Source: JAYFNU01 sp964460755 (GTDB taxonomy: Bacteria > Bacillota > Clostridia > Oscillospirales > Ruminococcaceae). Taken from it: a DNA stretch of 64,000 nucleotides. The position numbers were made by a program, and so were the translations under genes. This document shows, in pieces, positions 33,356 through 41,481 of the stretch. The DNA is taken from positions 1 to 64,000 of the forward strand of contig CAYWQL010000008.1 in assembly GCA_964460755.1 (NCBI GenBank), written 5' to 3'. The notes below the pieces were generated by a model, which did no database searches, was not told where the DNA came from, and saw only the letters and a list, made by a program, of their open reading frames with translations. The first letter of the stretch is position 1, and every line of letters starts with the position of its first letter.

Positions 33356-34294
33356 TTGTACGGTCTTTGTGAACAAGTTAACGGCGAAAGCCTTCCGAAG
33401 GCTCTTCGCGAAAGATATCGCGTCGCCGACGGACCCGCGCTTAAGGTCGCGCTCTTTTTGCTGTGCGCTAACGCAAGCGTTTCCCAAGCGGAAATTTCGT
33501 CAGCTCTTTCGATGCCTGCCGAGGTCGTGTCGCGTTCTCTTGCTTTTTGGATAAAAGAGGGTCTTGTTAAAGAGCTTTCAAGTAAGGAAAGCTCTTTGGA
33601 AAAAAAGCCGCTCGCGGCAAGTCAAAAGCCTCTATCATACGTCGACCGTCCGCCCCTTTCGCTTGACGAAATAAGTGAGATTTCACTAAGAAATCCCGAC
33701 GTTTCGGTGCTTGTCCGTGAAAGCCAAAGCCTTATGGGCCGCACGCTCGACTCGAACGAAAGCCGTCTTCTTCTCGAAATATTCGAGTACGACCGCCTTC
33801 CCGTTGACGTCATTTTAACCCTCGTTGCATACTGCGCTCCGCGGGCTAAAAGCACGAGAAAAATCATCGCGAACGCCTCACGCCTTGCGGAGGAGCTCAA
33901 CGAGCTTGGTATAAACACAATCGAGCTTGTGAACTCGCATATTCGTCTTTTAGAGCTTCGCGAAAAACGCGAAAATGAGGTCGCAGCAGCTCTTCTGCTT
34001 ACTGACAAGAGCTTTTCCCGCTCGGCGAAAACGCATATTGCCCGCTGGTACGAGGAATACGGCTATGACGTCGCGTTTGTAAAGGAAGCCTATCTTCGCA
34101 CGGGAAACAACAGCGTGCCTTATATCAGCGCCATATTAAAAAGCTGGTACAACAACGGCTATCGCACGTTAAAGGACACCCAAGCCGAAATAAGCAACGC
34201 CGATGCGCCCGTTTCAAAGACCCGCGAGCGCGGCGAAAACTCGCTCATAAAACGCGCCTTAACAAAACGAAAAGAAACGGATACGGAGGGTTAA
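33356..34294 (+). CDS. DnaD-like replication protein
   Basis: A 312-residue protein with an N-terminal winged-helix region (about residues 25-80, with VSQAEISSALSMPAEVVSR) and a C-terminal DnaD/DnaB2-type domain (about 150-260), including the YISAILKSWYNNGY signature that matches the YxxxI-x3-W motif. Such proteins remodel the origin and help load the replicative helicase. Its partner ATPase gene starts 4 bases later, the arrangement of dnaB/dnaD-dnaI loaders. The start is taken as TTG 33356, 8 bases after GAGG; the open frame further upstream covers the promoter. Confidence 0.85.
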   Translation: MYGLCEQVNGESLPKALRERYRVADGPALKVALFLLCANASVSQAEISSALSMPAEVVSRSLAFWIKEGLVKELSSKESSLEKKPLAASQKPLSYVDRPPLSLDEISEISLRNPDVSVLVRESQSLMGRTLDSNESRLLLEIFEYDRLPVDVILTLVAYCAPRAKSTRKIIANASRLAEELNELGINTIELVNSHIRLLELREKRENEVAAALLLTDKSFSRSAKTHIARWYEEYGYDVAFVKEAYLRTGNNSVPYISAILKSWYNNGYRTLKDTQAEISNADAPVSKTRERGENSLIKRALTKRKETDTEG

Positions 34295-34298
34295 ACTA

Positions 34299-35282
34299 AT
34301 GGCCTACAGCGAAAAAGCTCGGCAGTATGCGTTCGACACAGTCGAACAGCGCCGAATATCCTCCGCCGAAAAAAGCGCCGAAAAAAAGGCACGCCTTTTA
34401 AAGGAAATTCCCGAGCTTCAAGCGCTCGAATACGAAATCGCGTCAATCGGCGTTTCCGCCGCGAGGGCTATGATAACCGAATCTAACGACGACATAAAAA
34501 AAGCTCTCTCGTCACAGCTTGACGAGCTTAAAGCAAAGCAGGTCGCTATACTTAAAAAAAACGGCTTTACCCCCGACGCTCTTGCACCCGTTCACGTCTG
34601 TGAAAAATGCTGTGACACGGGTGCAACCCCCGATGGCAGATTATGCGAATGCGTCGAAAAGCTTCTTCGCGACTATTCGTTCGCCGAAATTAAAAAGGTT
34701 TCCCCTCTTGCGCTTTCCCGTTTCGACGCCTTTTCGCTCGACTACTATTCGACCAAAAAGGACGCTGAATTCGGAAACTCTCCGCGCGCTGAAATGGAAA
34801 CCAACCTGAAAATATGCAAGGCGTTCGCCGAACAGTTCCCAAACTGTAAAAAAAGTCTTCTGCTCCTTGGCGACGCGGGGCTGGGCAAAACCCACCTTGC
34901 GCTGAGTATCGCAAGCCGCGTTATCGAGCGGGGATATGACGTGATTTATTGCAGCGCGTCATCGGTTTTAAAGCAAATCGAAATCGAATATTTCGAGGAA
35001 CATCGAAGCACCGAAACTATTGACAGTCTTATCGCCTGTTCTCTTTTGGTGCTCGACGACATCGGCGCGGAATACAACAGCGCCTATGTGAAATCCTCCC
35101 TTTACAACATTATAAACACCCGCGTTATCGAAAATCGCCCGACGATTTTTACGACTAACTTTTTGAAGCAGGACGCTCTTATTTCCCGTTACGGAGAAAA
35201 GATAACCTCTCGCCTGCTCGGCTGCTGCTCCCTTCTTCCCTTCTACGGCGAGGACGTAAGAATTATACGCAACAACGAATAG
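34299..35282 (+). CDS. dnaC: DnaC/DnaI-like helicase loader ATPase
   Basis: AAA+ ATPase of 327 residues. The N-terminal half is helical and includes a cysteine cluster (CEKCCDTG, then CEC) that may bind zinc, as in DnaI. Walker A is GDAGLGKTH (about residues 190-198), Walker B is LLVLDDIGAE, and sensor 1 is IFTTNF. It probably places the replicative helicase on single-stranded DNA together with the DnaD-like protein encoded just upstream. DnaI would be the Bacillus name. Confidence 0.92.
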   Translation: MAYSEKARQYAFDTVEQRRISSAEKSAEKKARLLKEIPELQALEYEIASIGVSAARAMITESNDDIKKALSSQLDELKAKQVAILKKNGFTPDALAPVHVCEKCCDTGATPDGRLCECVEKLLRDYSFAEIKKVSPLALSRFDAFSLDYYSTKKDAEFGNSPRAEMETNLKICKAFAEQFPNCKKSLLLLGDAGLGKTHLALSIASRVIERGYDVIYCSASSVLKQIEIEYFEEHRSTETIDSLIACSLLVLDDIGAEYNSAYVKSSLYNIINTRVIENRPTIFTTNFLKQDALISRYGEKITSRLLGCCSLLPFYGEDVRIIRNNE

Positions 35283-35293
35283 GAAAAAGAAAT

Positions 35294-35662
35294 ATGAAAT
35301 ATGACTGGACCGACGAGTGCTTTCTTTCACAAAAGGGTGCAAGCAAGGATTTTAAGGCCGAATGGGGCTGGACGCGATATCTTATTCACGAAAAGATGTT
35401 CGGCGCTGTATGCTACGACAACGGCGACAGGACCAAGCCCGTTTACCTTACTCTTAAGTGCGAGCCAAACGAGTCGGAGTTCTTACGAACCCAATACAGC
35501 GACATAATTCCCGGATATTATATGAACAAGGAGCACTGGATTTCCATTAAAGTTAACGGCGACGTTCCCAACGAGCTTGTTCGTGAGCTTATCATTAAAT
35601 CCTATCTTTTGGTGCTAAAAGGCTTTTCAAAAAAGGCGCAAGCAGAAATAAATGCTCAATAG
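35294..35662 (+). CDS. MmcQ/YjbR family protein
   Basis: A 122-residue protein with the MmcQ/YjbR (CyaY-like) fold. Diagnostic are the KPVYLTLKCEPNE strand-turn and the GYYMNKEHWISIKVNG segment (about residues 75-95), followed by a C-terminal helix with SYLLVLKG. The family is described as DNA-binding by structure, but its function is unsettled. It starts 11 bases after the helicase loader, so it is co-transcribed, and ends at a terminator. Confidence 0.9.
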   Translation: MKYDWTDECFLSQKGASKDFKAEWGWTRYLIHEKMFGAVCYDNGDRTKPVYLTLKCEPNESEFLRTQYSDIIPGYYMNKEHWISIKVNGDVPNELVRELIIKSYLLVLKGFSKKAQAEINAQ

Positions 35663-35672
35663 ATAAGCTTAA

Positions 35673-35703
35673 GGCGGTCACTCACGTGACCGCCCTTTTG
35701 TTT
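35673..35703. terminator. Terminator after MmcQ/YjbR gene
   Basis: GGCGGTCAC (35673-35681), loop TCAC, GTGACCGCC (35686-35694), then a T-rich tract. It also lies just after the stop of the convergent YnbB-like gene. Confidence 0.85.
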
Positions 35704-35704
35704 G

Positions 35705-36958
35705 TTATTTTTGTTTTCTCATATCTCCGACCGCCCGCAAAAAAGCGTATCTCGACGAAGCAAGGGAAATCCCCCCCTGAAGGTAGACCCTATACGGCTC
35801 ACGCATAGGCGCGTCGCAGGAAAGCTCTATTGACGACCCGCAGGTAAACGCTCCCGCCGCCATTATAATTTTGTCCTCATATCCCGGCATCTCCCACGCT
35901 TCAGGCGCAGCGAAGCTGTCGACGGGCGACGCGCCCTGTATGGCGCCGCAAAATTTAACGAGGTTTGCTTTGTTTTTAAGCTCAATCGTCGTTATTATGT
36001 CGCTTCTTTGCTCATTCGCCTTTGGCGACGTAGAAAAGCCCTCGCTTTCAAAAATCGCCGACGCGTATATCCCGCTTTTTATCGCCTCGGCGGTAATCGA
36101 CGGTGCGAGATAAAGCCCTAAATAAAGCTGACGAAGTCCCGACGGAAACGAGCCGATTTCGCGTCCCGTCCCAGGCGCTGTCAGACGATGAGCGCATAGC
36201 TCCACGAAATCCCTTTTGCCCGCTATGTATCCGCCGGTTTCGGCTATTCCTCCGCCTGCGTTCTTTATAAGCGAGCCGACGATTAAATCCGCGCCGACGG
36301 CTATTGGCTCGGTCTTTTCGGTAAACTCTCCGTAGCAGTTATCAACCATAACGACGGCTTTCGGGTTGCCGCGTCTCACCGCCGCAACGATTTCCCCGAT
36401 TTTTTCAACCGAAAAGGCCTCTCGGTCGCCGTAGCCTCGCGAGCGTTGGATATGGACTAACTTCGCCGCCTTTGCTCTTTTCTCGATTTCGGCAAAATTC
36501 GGTTGCCCTTCGACGAGGGGAATTTCGTCGTACCTAACACCAAATTCCTTAAGAGAGCCATAGCTTTCGCCCTCTTTCCCGATAACCGAAGCAAGGGTAT
36601 CATAAGGCGTCCCCGTCGCCGCCAAAAGGAGGTCTCCCGTCCTGAGAATACCAAAAAGCGCGACAGTCAGCGCGTGGGTGCCGCTCATAAATGCGGCGCG
36701 GCACAAGGCATCCTCTGCCCCGACGGCATCAGCGAAAACGCGGTCAAGCGTATCTCTTCCAATGTCGCCGTATCCGTACCCCGTCGAACCGACGAGGTGT
36801 TGGGCGCCCACCTTATTATCTGTGAACGCCTTCAAAACCTTAAGCTGGTTAAAATCGCGTTTCGCGTCAACCCTTTCAAAATAGGGCGCGCATTTTTTCA
36901 TTATTTTTTCGTCAAGCGCGCATAGCTCGTCGCTTACATTAAAAAGCTCATTGAACAT
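35705..36958 (-). CDS. YnbB-like PLP enzyme (methionine gamma-lyase related)
   Basis: PLP-dependent enzyme of 417 residues in the family variously called aluminium resistance protein, YnbB or methionine gamma-lyase family protein. The PLP lysine is in GSLIKNAGGGI (about residue 233). FMSGTHALTVALFGILRTGD is the phosphate-binding block and VMVDNCYGEF holds the pyridine-binding Asp. Substrate is not established. It overlaps the M42 peptidase gene by 11 bases and ends the murD operon. ATG 36958 is preferred to a TTG two codons earlier. Confidence 0.88.
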   Translation of the reverse strand: MFNELFNVSDELCALDEKIMKKCAPYFERVDAKRDFNQLKVLKAFTDNKVGAQHLVGSTGYGYGDIGRDTLDRVFADAVGAEDALCRAAFMSGTHALTVALFGILRTGDLLLAATGTPYDTLASVIGKEGESYGSLKEFGVRYDEIPLVEGQPNFAEIEKRAKAAKLVHIQRSRGYGDREAFSVEKIGEIVAAVRRGNPKAVVMVDNCYGEFTEKTEPIAVGADLIVGSLIKNAGGGIAETGGYIAGKRDFVELCAHRLTAPGTGREIGSFPSGLRQLYLGLYLAPSITAEAIKSGIYASAIFESEGFSTSPKANEQRSDIITTIELKNKANLVKFCGAIQGASPVDSFAAPEAWEMPGYEDKIIMAAGAFTCGSSIELSCDAPMREPYRVYLQGGISLASSRYAFLRAVGDMRKQK

Positions 36959-37973
36959 TTGCAAGGTACTCCAAAACTAATTTCGTAAGCTTTAACGTGT
37001 CTTTCGCGTCTGTAAGCGAAGCGGTTGACGCCGCCGTATGAATATTTCGCGACGCAACCGAAAGCCCGATAACCTTGGCGCCGTCCGCCGTCTGGTGAAT
37101 AGAGCCGGCGTCGGTTCCGCCCGAAATGCGGGTCTTGGTCTGCCACTTTATCTTATTTATGTCGGCGATTTCGCAAACCTTTTCAAACAGGTCGTAATCA
37201 TAAAAGGTCGCGTGGTCGGCGTAGCTTATGACAACCCCGCCGCCGCTCTTGGCAATGACGTCGTTTTCTTTAAAGCCGCCGTTGTCTCCCGCACCGCAGC
37301 AGTCGATTATTATCGCCGTTTTCGGTCTTACCGCAAACGCCGCCGTGCCCGCTCCGCGAAGCCCAAGCTCTTCTTGAACGGTAAAGGCAAAGTGACAATC
37401 TACGGGAAGCTCGTTCTTAATCAGCTCGATTAAAAGCGCGCAGCCAAGTCGGTCGTCTATCGCCTTGCCGACAATCCCGTTGTCGCCGAAGCGCCGAAGG
37501 GTTGTATCGAACGCCGCAACGTCGCCAAGACGCACATATTTTTCCGCTTCCTCTTTTGTAAGCGCGCCGATATCAACATACATATCGTCGAGCTTCGGAA
37601 CCTTCTTCTCGTCCTCGTCCTTGCGAAGATGAAGCGGGGCTTTTCCAAGAACCCCCTTTATTCCGGTTCGCGGAAAGAAAAGTATTCTTCCTGAAAGCGA
37701 CTGCCCGTAAATACCGCCGGCATTGATAAGCTTTATTAATCCCTTTTCGGTGATATGGCTCACAAGAAAGCCGACCTCGTCCATATGCGCCGCTAACATT
37801 ATCGGCTCCTTGGGCGTCGCCTTGCCCTTTTTGAATACTATCAGGTTTCCAAGCGCATCGCGGTATATATTGTCGGCAAACGGCTTTACAATCTCTTCGA
37901 TTGTGTCGGCAACGGCGCTCTCTCGTCCCGACACGCCATTTAAATCGCAAAGAATTTTTATCGTTTCAAACAT
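36948..37973 (-). CDS. M42 family aminopeptidase
   Basis: Cytosolic co-catalytic metallo-aminopeptidase, 341 residues, of the tetrahedral TET family. Metal ligands are His in LAAHMDEVGF, Asp in KAIDDRLGC, Glu-Glu in TVQEELGLRG, Asp in IIIDCCG and His near the end in SRNIHTAAS. The PDZ-like insertion around residues 80-175 is present. It shares bases with the next M42 gene (ATG within the stop of its neighbour). Peptide turnover or a moonlighting cellulase annotation is possible; aminopeptidase is the better-supported role. Confidence 0.92.
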   Translation of the reverse strand: MFETIKILCDLNGVSGRESAVADTIEEIVKPFADNIYRDALGNLIVFKKGKATPKEPIMLAAHMDEVGFLVSHITEKGLIKLINAGGIYGQSLSGRILFFPRTGIKGVLGKAPLHLRKDEDEKKVPKLDDMYVDIGALTKEEAEKYVRLGDVAAFDTTLRRFGDNGIVGKAIDDRLGCALLIELIKNELPVDCHFAFTVQEELGLRGAGTAAFAVRPKTAIIIDCCGAGDNGGFKENDVIAKSGGGVVISYADHATFYDYDLFEKVCEIADINKIKWQTKTRISGGTDAGSIHQTADGAKVIGLSVASRNIHTAASTASLTDAKDTLKLTKLVLEYLANVQ

Positions 37974-39001
37974 TATTTAATCTCCTTTACGAACGCCGCC
38001 ATAAGCGCCGCCGTCTTTTCCACATCCTCAAGGTCAATGACCTCTGTCGGGTGGTGCATAAATCTAAGCGGAAGCGACAAAAGCGCCGTTCTTACGCCTC
38101 TTGCGACAACAGCGATTTCGTCGGCGTCTGTGCCTGTTCTTCTTCCGTCGACAAAGAGCTGACAGTCGATTTTTTCCCTCTTCGCCGTTTCAATAAGCTT
38201 TTCCGTAAGCTCGTTGTCGAGCACGCTCGCGATGTCGATTTGAACCCCTTTGCCAAGCTCGGTGCCCTCGTCGTCCTCCACGTCGGGAGAAACGGCAAAA
38301 TTTGCGTCAACGGCAATCGCCATATCCGCATTAAGCGAAAAAACTCCCGTCTTCGCACCGACGGCACCTATTTCTTCCCTCGTCGAGAAAAGAAGCTTTA
38401 AGCCGCAATTAAGCCCGTCCTTCGAAAGCTCGGCCGCCTTGATTATCGCAGCGCAGCAGGCTCTGTCGTCAAGACAGGGCGCGGCTATTCGTGTTCCGAG
38501 AAGTCGAATAACCTCGCTTTTCATTATGACCTCGTTGCCGAGCCGCACATAATCGTTCGGCTTTTCATAGCCGATATCAACGAGCATTTCGTCGATTTTG
38601 GGCATCTCGCGTTCGCTGTCACCAACGGTGTTGTGGGGCTTTGCGGGATAAGGGAACGGAAGCCCGAAAACGCCCGTGACCTCGCCCTTTTTGCCGTCAA
38701 TTACGACCTCGCTCGCCATAAGGGTATGGGCGTCTACGCCGCCGACCTTAATCATATTCAAAAGACCGTCCTGAGTTATATGGCTAACCATAAGACCGAT
38801 GCGGTCTATATGCGCTTCAAACAAAACCGTCTTCTCTGCCTCGCCCGCTTCTCTTATCGTCACGATAAGGTTGCCAAGAGGGTCGGTTTCGCATTTGTAT
38901 TCCTTTAGTATTTTCTTAAGAACGTTTACCGCGGAGCTTTCTCTGCCCGAAACGCCCTTTGCTTCACAAAGCGCTTTTATTGTTTCAAATGTGTCTTTCA
39001 T
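37973..39001 (-). CDS. M42 family aminopeptidase, divergent paralogue
   Basis: A second M42 enzyme of 342 residues directly upstream of the first. Ligands are His in EAHIDRIGL, Asp in CLDDRACC, Glu-Glu in STREEIGAVG, Asp in IAVDANFAV and His in RFMHHPTEV. The usual AHMDEVG is altered to AHIDRIG, so Arg replaces the Glu after Asp. Overall identity to the neighbour is modest, so duplication is old or they were acquired separately. It overlaps murD by 4 bases. Many M42 enzymes form 12-mers, and two adjacent genes could make mixed particles. Confidence 0.9.
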   Translation of the reverse strand: MKDTFETIKALCEAKGVSGRESSAVNVLKKILKEYKCETDPLGNLIVTIREAGEAEKTVLFEAHIDRIGLMVSHITQDGLLNMIKVGGVDAHTLMASEVVIDGKKGEVTGVFGLPFPYPAKPHNTVGDSEREMPKIDEMLVDIGYEKPNDYVRLGNEVIMKSEVIRLLGTRIAAPCLDDRACCAAIIKAAELSKDGLNCGLKLLFSTREEIGAVGAKTGVFSLNADMAIAVDANFAVSPDVEDDEGTELGKGVQIDIASVLDNELTEKLIETAKREKIDCQLFVDGRRTGTDADEIAVVARGVRTALLSLPLRFMHHPTEVIDLEDVEKTAALMAAFVKEIK

Positions 39002-40389
39002 AGATTATTTACTAACTCCTTAAAGTGATTTCCTCTTGCTTCAAAATTCGGGTATGCGTCAAAGCTCGCCGACGCGGGCGACAACAAAACCACGTCGCCC
39101 GCCCGCGCGACTTCGTTCGCGCGCCCGACGGCGCTTGCGACGTCGGCGGCGAGCTCAATTACAAGCCCGCTCGTTTTATATTCGTTAAGCGCCTCGACCT
39201 CACGTTTAATTATCTCGGCTGTCGGGCCGCAAAGTATCATAAATTTAACGCTCTTAATAATTTCCGGCGCAAGCGGTGCATAGGATATCTTCTTGTCATA
39301 TCCGCCTGCGATTAAAATAAGCTTTTCGTCGAAGGAGCGAAGCCCCGCTATCGTCCTCGTCGGTGACGTACCTATTGAGTCGTTGTACCAAAGCACGCCG
39401 TCCTTGCTTCGAACAAACTCAATACGGTGCTCAACCCCCGAAAACTCGCTCGCGGTCTTTTTGATAATATCGTCTGGTACAAGCGACAGCACAGCCGCCG
39501 CCGCCGTCGTGACATTCTCCTTGTTGTGCTCGCCGCGAAGCTTTATGTCGTTAAGGTTCATTATAATGGTTTCTTTGCCGTCTTTGACCTTAACAAGGTT
39601 TTTATCCCTATCCATATATGTGCCGTTCGACACTCTGTTTTTACTGCTGAACCAACGAAGCTCGCCCTTTACGTCGCCGCTCATCTTTTTCGTTATCTCG
39701 TTTTCGGCGTTTAGTATAGCGACGCCCGTTTCGCTTTGGTATAAAAGAATGTTGCGCTTGGCATTTATGTATTCGTCCATATCCTTGTGGTGGTCAAGGT
39801 GGTTGGGCGTCATATTTGTAACAACTGCAATATCAGGGCTTTTCTTCATTGAAATAAGCTGAAAGGATGAAAGCTCAACAACCGCAACGTCGCTTTGTTT
39901 AACCTGGTCGATTATCGGAAGAAGGGGACGTCCTATATTTCCTCCAAGGTGAACCGTATATCCCGCCGCCTCAAGAAACCGCGCGATAAGGGTCGTCGAG
40001 GTCGTCTTTCCGTCGCTTCCCGTGACTCCGATTATCCTTGCGGGGCACAAATCGAAAAAGGTCTCGATTTCCGACGTTACGGTAACTCCGCTATTTACCG
40101 CCGCTTGAATTTCGGGCTTTGTATAATCAATTCCCGGCGTTCTGAATACGAAATCCGCCTCGCAAAGACGCGACAGATACCCTTCTCCCAAAATGAACTG
40201 CGCGCCAAGAGCCTTTATCTCCTCGCCGTAATCCGAAAGCTCCTCAAAGCTCTTTTTATCACAAAGGGTAACATCCGCGCCCTTTTCAAGGAACCTTTTG
40301 ATAAGCTGTCTGTGACTTATCCCCGCCCCAAGAAAAAAGACCTTTTTCCCCTTTAATTCGTCGTAGTATTTTAAAAGCCTATCCGTCAT
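38998..40389 (-). CDS. murD: UDP-N-acetylmuramoylalanine-D-glutamate ligase
   Basis: Cytoplasmic Mur ligase of 463 residues that adds D-Glu to UDP-MurNAc-L-Ala. The ATP-binding block is GVTGSDGKTTST (about residues 117-128), with TNMTPNHLDHH in the central domain and NDSIGTSPTRTIAGL in the C-terminal domain. It is isolated from the usual dcw cluster and leads a four-gene unit with two M42 peptidases and a YnbB-like enzyme. A good promoter lies 35-60 bases upstream. Confidence 0.96.
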   Translation of the reverse strand: MTDRLLKYYDELKGKKVFFLGAGISHRQLIKRFLEKGADVTLCDKKSFEELSDYGEEIKALGAQFILGEGYLSRLCEADFVFRTPGIDYTKPEIQAAVNSGVTVTSEIETFFDLCPARIIGVTGSDGKTTSTTLIARFLEAAGYTVHLGGNIGRPLLPIIDQVKQSDVAVVELSSFQLISMKKSPDIAVVTNMTPNHLDHHKDMDEYINAKRNILLYQSETGVAILNAENEITKKMSGDVKGELRWFSSKNRVSNGTYMDRDKNLVKVKDGKETIIMNLNDIKLRGEHNKENVTTAAAAVLSLVPDDIIKKTASEFSGVEHRIEFVRSKDGVLWYNDSIGTSPTRTIAGLRSFDEKLILIAGGYDKKISYAPLAPEIIKSVKFMILCGPTAEIIKREVEALNEYKTSGLVIELAADVASAVGRANEVARAGDVVLLSPASASFDAYPNFEARGNHFKELVNNL

Positions 40390-40422
40390 AGTGAAAATTC
40401 TCCCATAGCATTATTCTTAAGT

Positions 40423-40451
40423 ATTATATATCTTTACAACCCCAATATCAA
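40423..40451 (-). promoter_or_regulatory. Promoter of murD operon
   Basis: On the minus strand TTGATA (40446-40451), 17 bases, TATAAT (40423-40428). Confidence 0.8.
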
Positions 40452-40488
40452 CAAACGATAAGCCCTTTTAAATCGCTGACATTTAATA

Positions 40489-40494
40489 TATAAT
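40489..40494 (+). promoter_or_regulatory. -10 box of rubrerythrin-VIT1 gene
   Basis: TATAAT lies 40 bases before ATG 40535. The -35 position holds TTTTAA (40466-40471), a weak match. Confidence 0.45.
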
Positions 40495-40534
40495 AGTATT
40501 CACAAAATAAATGTCTGTTACAAAGGGAGAAAAT

Positions 40535-41410
40535 ATGGAGCTTTCACACGAAACCCAAAAGACGCTCGTCGCTTTTCAGACGAACGAGCTTACCGAATAC
40601 CACATCTATCACAATATAGCAAAAAAGGTGAAGAACCAGACCGATAAGGCTACCCTCGAAAAAATCGGCGACGATGAACTGCTGCATCACGACATATGGA
40701 AGGCGTACACCAAGGTGGACGTAAAACCCAAGCGCCTGAAAATCCTTTGGATAACACTTCTCTCACGTATTCTCGGCTATACCTTCGCTATAAAGCTTAT
40801 GGAAAACGGCGAAAGCACCGCCGAAGAGGTGTACGAGAAAATATCCGCCGAGGTCGCTATCGCCAAGGAAATCGCCGAGGACGAGGAGCAGCACGAGCAC
40901 AAGCTTATTGATATGCTCGACGAGGAGCGGCTCCAATACGTCGGCTCAATGGTCTTGGGTCTAAACGATGCCCTTGTCGAGCTTACGGGAACCCTTGCGG
41001 GTCTTACCCTTGCTCTTCGCAACACAAAGCTTATCGCCCTTTCGGGCCTTATTACGGGCATATCCGCGACCCTTTCAATGGCTTCGAGCGAATATCTTTC
41101 CTCGAAGGCGGCAGGCGACGAAAAGCCCTTTAAATCAGCAACCTACACGGGTATTATGTACGTCTTCGCCGTCACCTGTATGATTTTGCCCTATCTTCTT
41201 TTTCCAAGCGACAAGTTTCTTTACGCGCTTTTTACTATGCTCGCCATAGTCGTGCTTATTATCCTTGTGTTTAACTATTACCTTTCGGTCGCAAAAGACC
41301 TGAACTTCAAAAAACGGTTTTTTGAAATGGCTGGCATAAGCCTTTCGGTCGCGGCGCTTTCCTTCGTTATCGGACTTCTCGCCAAACGTATTTTGGGCAT
41401 TGATATCTGA
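40535..41410 (+). CDS. Rubrerythrin-VIT1/CCC1 fusion membrane protein
   Basis: A 291-residue protein. Residues 1-135 form a ferritin-like di-iron domain, with Glu/His motifs ELTEYHIYHNIA, DDELLHHDIW and EDEEQHEHKLID. The rest is a VIT1/CCC1-type iron/manganese transporter domain with about five helices (VGSMVLGLNDALVELTGTLAG, then MASSEYLSSKA). It probably moves ferrous iron out of the cytoplasm or into a compartment, the ferritin-like part capturing the metal. SD AAAGGGAG sets ATG 40535. No Fur box was recognised. Confidence 0.9.
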   Translation: MELSHETQKTLVAFQTNELTEYHIYHNIAKKVKNQTDKATLEKIGDDELLHHDIWKAYTKVDVKPKRLKILWITLLSRILGYTFAIKLMENGESTAEEVYEKISAEVAIAKEIAEDEEQHEHKLIDMLDEERLQYVGSMVLGLNDALVELTGTLAGLTLALRNTKLIALSGLITGISATLSMASSEYLSSKAAGDEKPFKSATYTGIMYVFAVTCMILPYLLFPSDKFLYALFTMLAIVVLIILVFNYYLSVAKDLNFKKRFFEMAGISLSVAALSFVIGLLAKRILGIDI

Positions 41411-41448
41411 TTATTGAAATGTCCCGAAAAAGATAAAACACAAAATTT

Positions 41449-41480
41449 CCCCCGACGTTTGGTCGGGGGATTTGTTTTTA
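41449..41480. terminator. Terminator between VIT1 and clpE genes
   Basis: CCCCCGAC (41449-41456) pairs with GTCGGGGG (41462-41469), followed by a T-rich tract; on the minus strand it lies right after the clpE stop with a T-rich tract of its own. Confidence 0.85.
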
Positions 41481-41481
41481 T

